Shown here: positions 63,038 through 64,000 of the stretch, in pieces
Position numbering within the stretch: position 1 is the first letter of the stretch
Layout of the letters: every line of letters starts with the position of its first letter
NCBI GenBank assembly: GCA_030068525.1
Contig: JASJOS010000025.1
Coordinates: 45,404 to 109,403 of the forward strand
Reading direction: 5' to 3'
DNA: 64,000 bases
Origin: Xanthocytophaga flava
GTDB lineage: Bacteria; Bacteroidota; Bacteroidia; Cytophagales; 172606-1
Translations under genes and position numbers: made by a program
The notes under the pieces: generated by a model
Databases searched by the model: none
Told to the model about the DNA's origin: nothing
Seen by the model: only the letters and a program-made list of their open reading frames with translations

Positions 63038-63868
63038 ATGCTATCCTCGAAACGAATAGAATACATCTCGAATCTGGCTGAGTTTATCGCCAATGATTAC
63101 TGTCCGGACTCTTATACCGAACCTGAAATCATCGCTCAAAAAAAGGGTATCACTTATAGCTACAATCATTACAATGATTGCTTTGATGGTTTATTGGAAC
63201 ATTGTTCTGGCAAATTTCACATCTATATTAATCTCGACCGGGTAAAGACAAAAGATAGTCCGCGAGCTCGTCATACCTTTGCCCATGAATTGGGACACTA
63301 CTTTATTGATGAGCACCGGAACGCTTTGAAAAAAGGATTGGTACCTCCGCACGGTTCCATAACAGGAAAATACAACCAGAAGAACAAAGCTGAGCAGGAA
63401 GCTGATTTATTTGCTGCCCATCTGCTAATGCCTCATAAGCGCTTTTTACAAAAAGCTGGGGCTCTAAAAAAAGGCATTCTGGCTATCAATACCATTGCCC
63501 AAGAAATGAAAACATCCATTTTATCTACCGCCATTCACTACGTGCAACAAAACCTTATCTGTGGGATTGTGGTAAAATGGTCATTTGATTGTCAGAAAGA
63601 ATGGGCTTTGACTTCCAAATCTTTTCAACAAAGCGTCTGCAGCAATTTTGTTAAGGCGTCTTTAATTCCAATTCGTCAATCAGCAACCCACCAGATCCAA
63701 AACCGATCAGAGATAAATTCCAGCCATAAAACTTCTATTTCAACATTATCTCACTGGATGAGTGGAATTAATGTTGGGAGTAAACAAGATATAGTAATGA
63801 CAGAAGAAGCGATAACCTTAGGCCCATACGGTAGCCTGACTTTATTATATCCGGCTACAACTGTTTAA
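63038..63868 (+). CDS. ImmA/IrrE-type metallopeptidase with C-terminal domain
   Basis: 276 residues. Zinc motif HTFAHELGHYFIDEHR lies near 87-102, with the third ligand in EQEADLFAAHLLMP (near 128-142). The N-terminal SYNHYNDCFDGLLEHCSGKF fits the ImmA/IrrE fold. Residues ~180-276 form an extra domain absent from the peptidase at 19432. IrrE-type proteins cut a regulator after DNA damage. It is the third gene of the sigma operon. It could cleave the 116-residue protein and free the sigma factor. Confidence 0.85.
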   Translation: MLSSKRIEYISNLAEFIANDYCPDSYTEPEIIAQKKGITYSYNHYNDCFDGLLEHCSGKFHIYINLDRVKTKDSPRARHTFAHELGHYFIDEHRNALKKGLVPPHGSITGKYNQKNKAEQEADLFAAHLLMPHKRFLQKAGALKKGILAINTIAQEMKTSILSTAIHYVQQNLICGIVVKWSFDCQKEWALTSKSFQQSVCSNFVKASLIPIRQSATHQIQNRSEINSSHKTSISTLSHWMSGINVGSKQDIVMTEEAITLGPYGSLTLLYPATTV

Positions 63869-63879
63869 TAATTTGAACT

Positions 63880-64000
63880 AGTCAAGACTTAATCGGACAG
63901 TTACTGAAAAAATTAGTAACTTCTACAAACGATTAAGCCGATGACAACTCAAGAAAAGATCATCAAAAACAAGGTGGGCGTGCTCGAACTGGCCTCCCTA
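63880..64000 (+). mobile_element. start of an IS481-like insertion sequence
   Basis: TAGTCAAGACTTAATCGGAC at about 63879-63898 looks like the terminal inverted repeat of IS481-type elements, and the transposase begins 61 bp inside. The element runs off the right edge. Confidence 0.6.
63941..64000 (+). CDS. IS481-family transposase, 5' end only
   Basis: The first 20 codons (MTTQEKIIKNKVGVLELASL) match the N-terminal helix-turn-helix start of IS481-family transposases. The rest, including the DDE triad, is outside the window. It is inserted just downstream of the ImmA gene of the CBASS-linked operon, which ends at 63868. Confidence 0.65.
   Translation, partial: MTTQEKIIKNKVGVLELASL

Overview
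The window looks like a chromosomal accessory region of a Bacteroidota bacterium, most likely of the order Cytophagales. The evidence is a PorU2-like type IX secretion peptidase, CzcA pumps fused to a TolC-type outer-membrane channel, several promoters of the TTG / TAnnTTTG type, and small families typical of the phylum (DUF6660, DUF6876). I cannot name the genus. No rRNA or tRNA gene was recognised.

Layout. 1-1.5 kb is the decayed end of an isoquinoline 1-oxidoreductase gene. 1.6-7.8 kb is a heavy-metal RND efflux operon. 8.5-13.5 kb holds small housekeeping or unknown genes. 13.5-14.5 kb is a module (small ORF, DUF6876 protein, hairpin leader) that recurs at 55.7-56.7 kb. 14.7-20 kb is a probable ubiquitin-like defence locus: a membrane protein, a single E2-E1-JAB fusion and a metallo-beta-lactamase-fold protein, divergent from an HTH repressor and an ImmA-type peptidase. 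20.2-22.5 kb is debris of a serine recombinase, an unknown gene and an IS transposase. 22.5-31 kb carries agmatine deiminase, membrane proteins, a lone response regulator, a cation diffusion facilitator and a bestrophin. 31-36.2 kb is the PorU2-like peptidase. 36.5-54.9 kb is a metal island on the minus strand: beta-barrel, HMA protein, P-type ATPase, two DUF6660 proteins, porin, Rieske protein, di-heme cytochrome, MgtC and a second CzcB-CzcA operon. 57.4-61.7 kb is a CBASS operon (HNH-SAVED effector, CD-NTase, E2-only protein, caspase-like membrane protease, tiny basic protein). It is divergent from an ECF sigma factor, a small acidic protein and an ImmA-type peptidase. An IS481-like element begins at the right edge.

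How the parts fit. Two metal efflux systems plus ATPase and CDF pumps give tiered export of divalent metals. Two defence loci, each next to a copy of the DUF6876 module and each facing a regulator plus ImmA-type peptidase, suggest arrival by mobile elements and control by proteolysis of a regulator. The second locus has an ECF sigma factor where an HTH repressor is usual, and its intergenic region holds a perfect 26-bp inverted repeat overlapping a good promoter.

The most unusual signal is not a gene. The non-coding DNA is full of short head-to-tail duplications, about 30 of them, nearly all with 12-19 bp units and mostly 13-17 bp. Several cover a stop codon or a start codon. The two DUF6876 modules differ by such duplications, so the process seems to act after copies separate.
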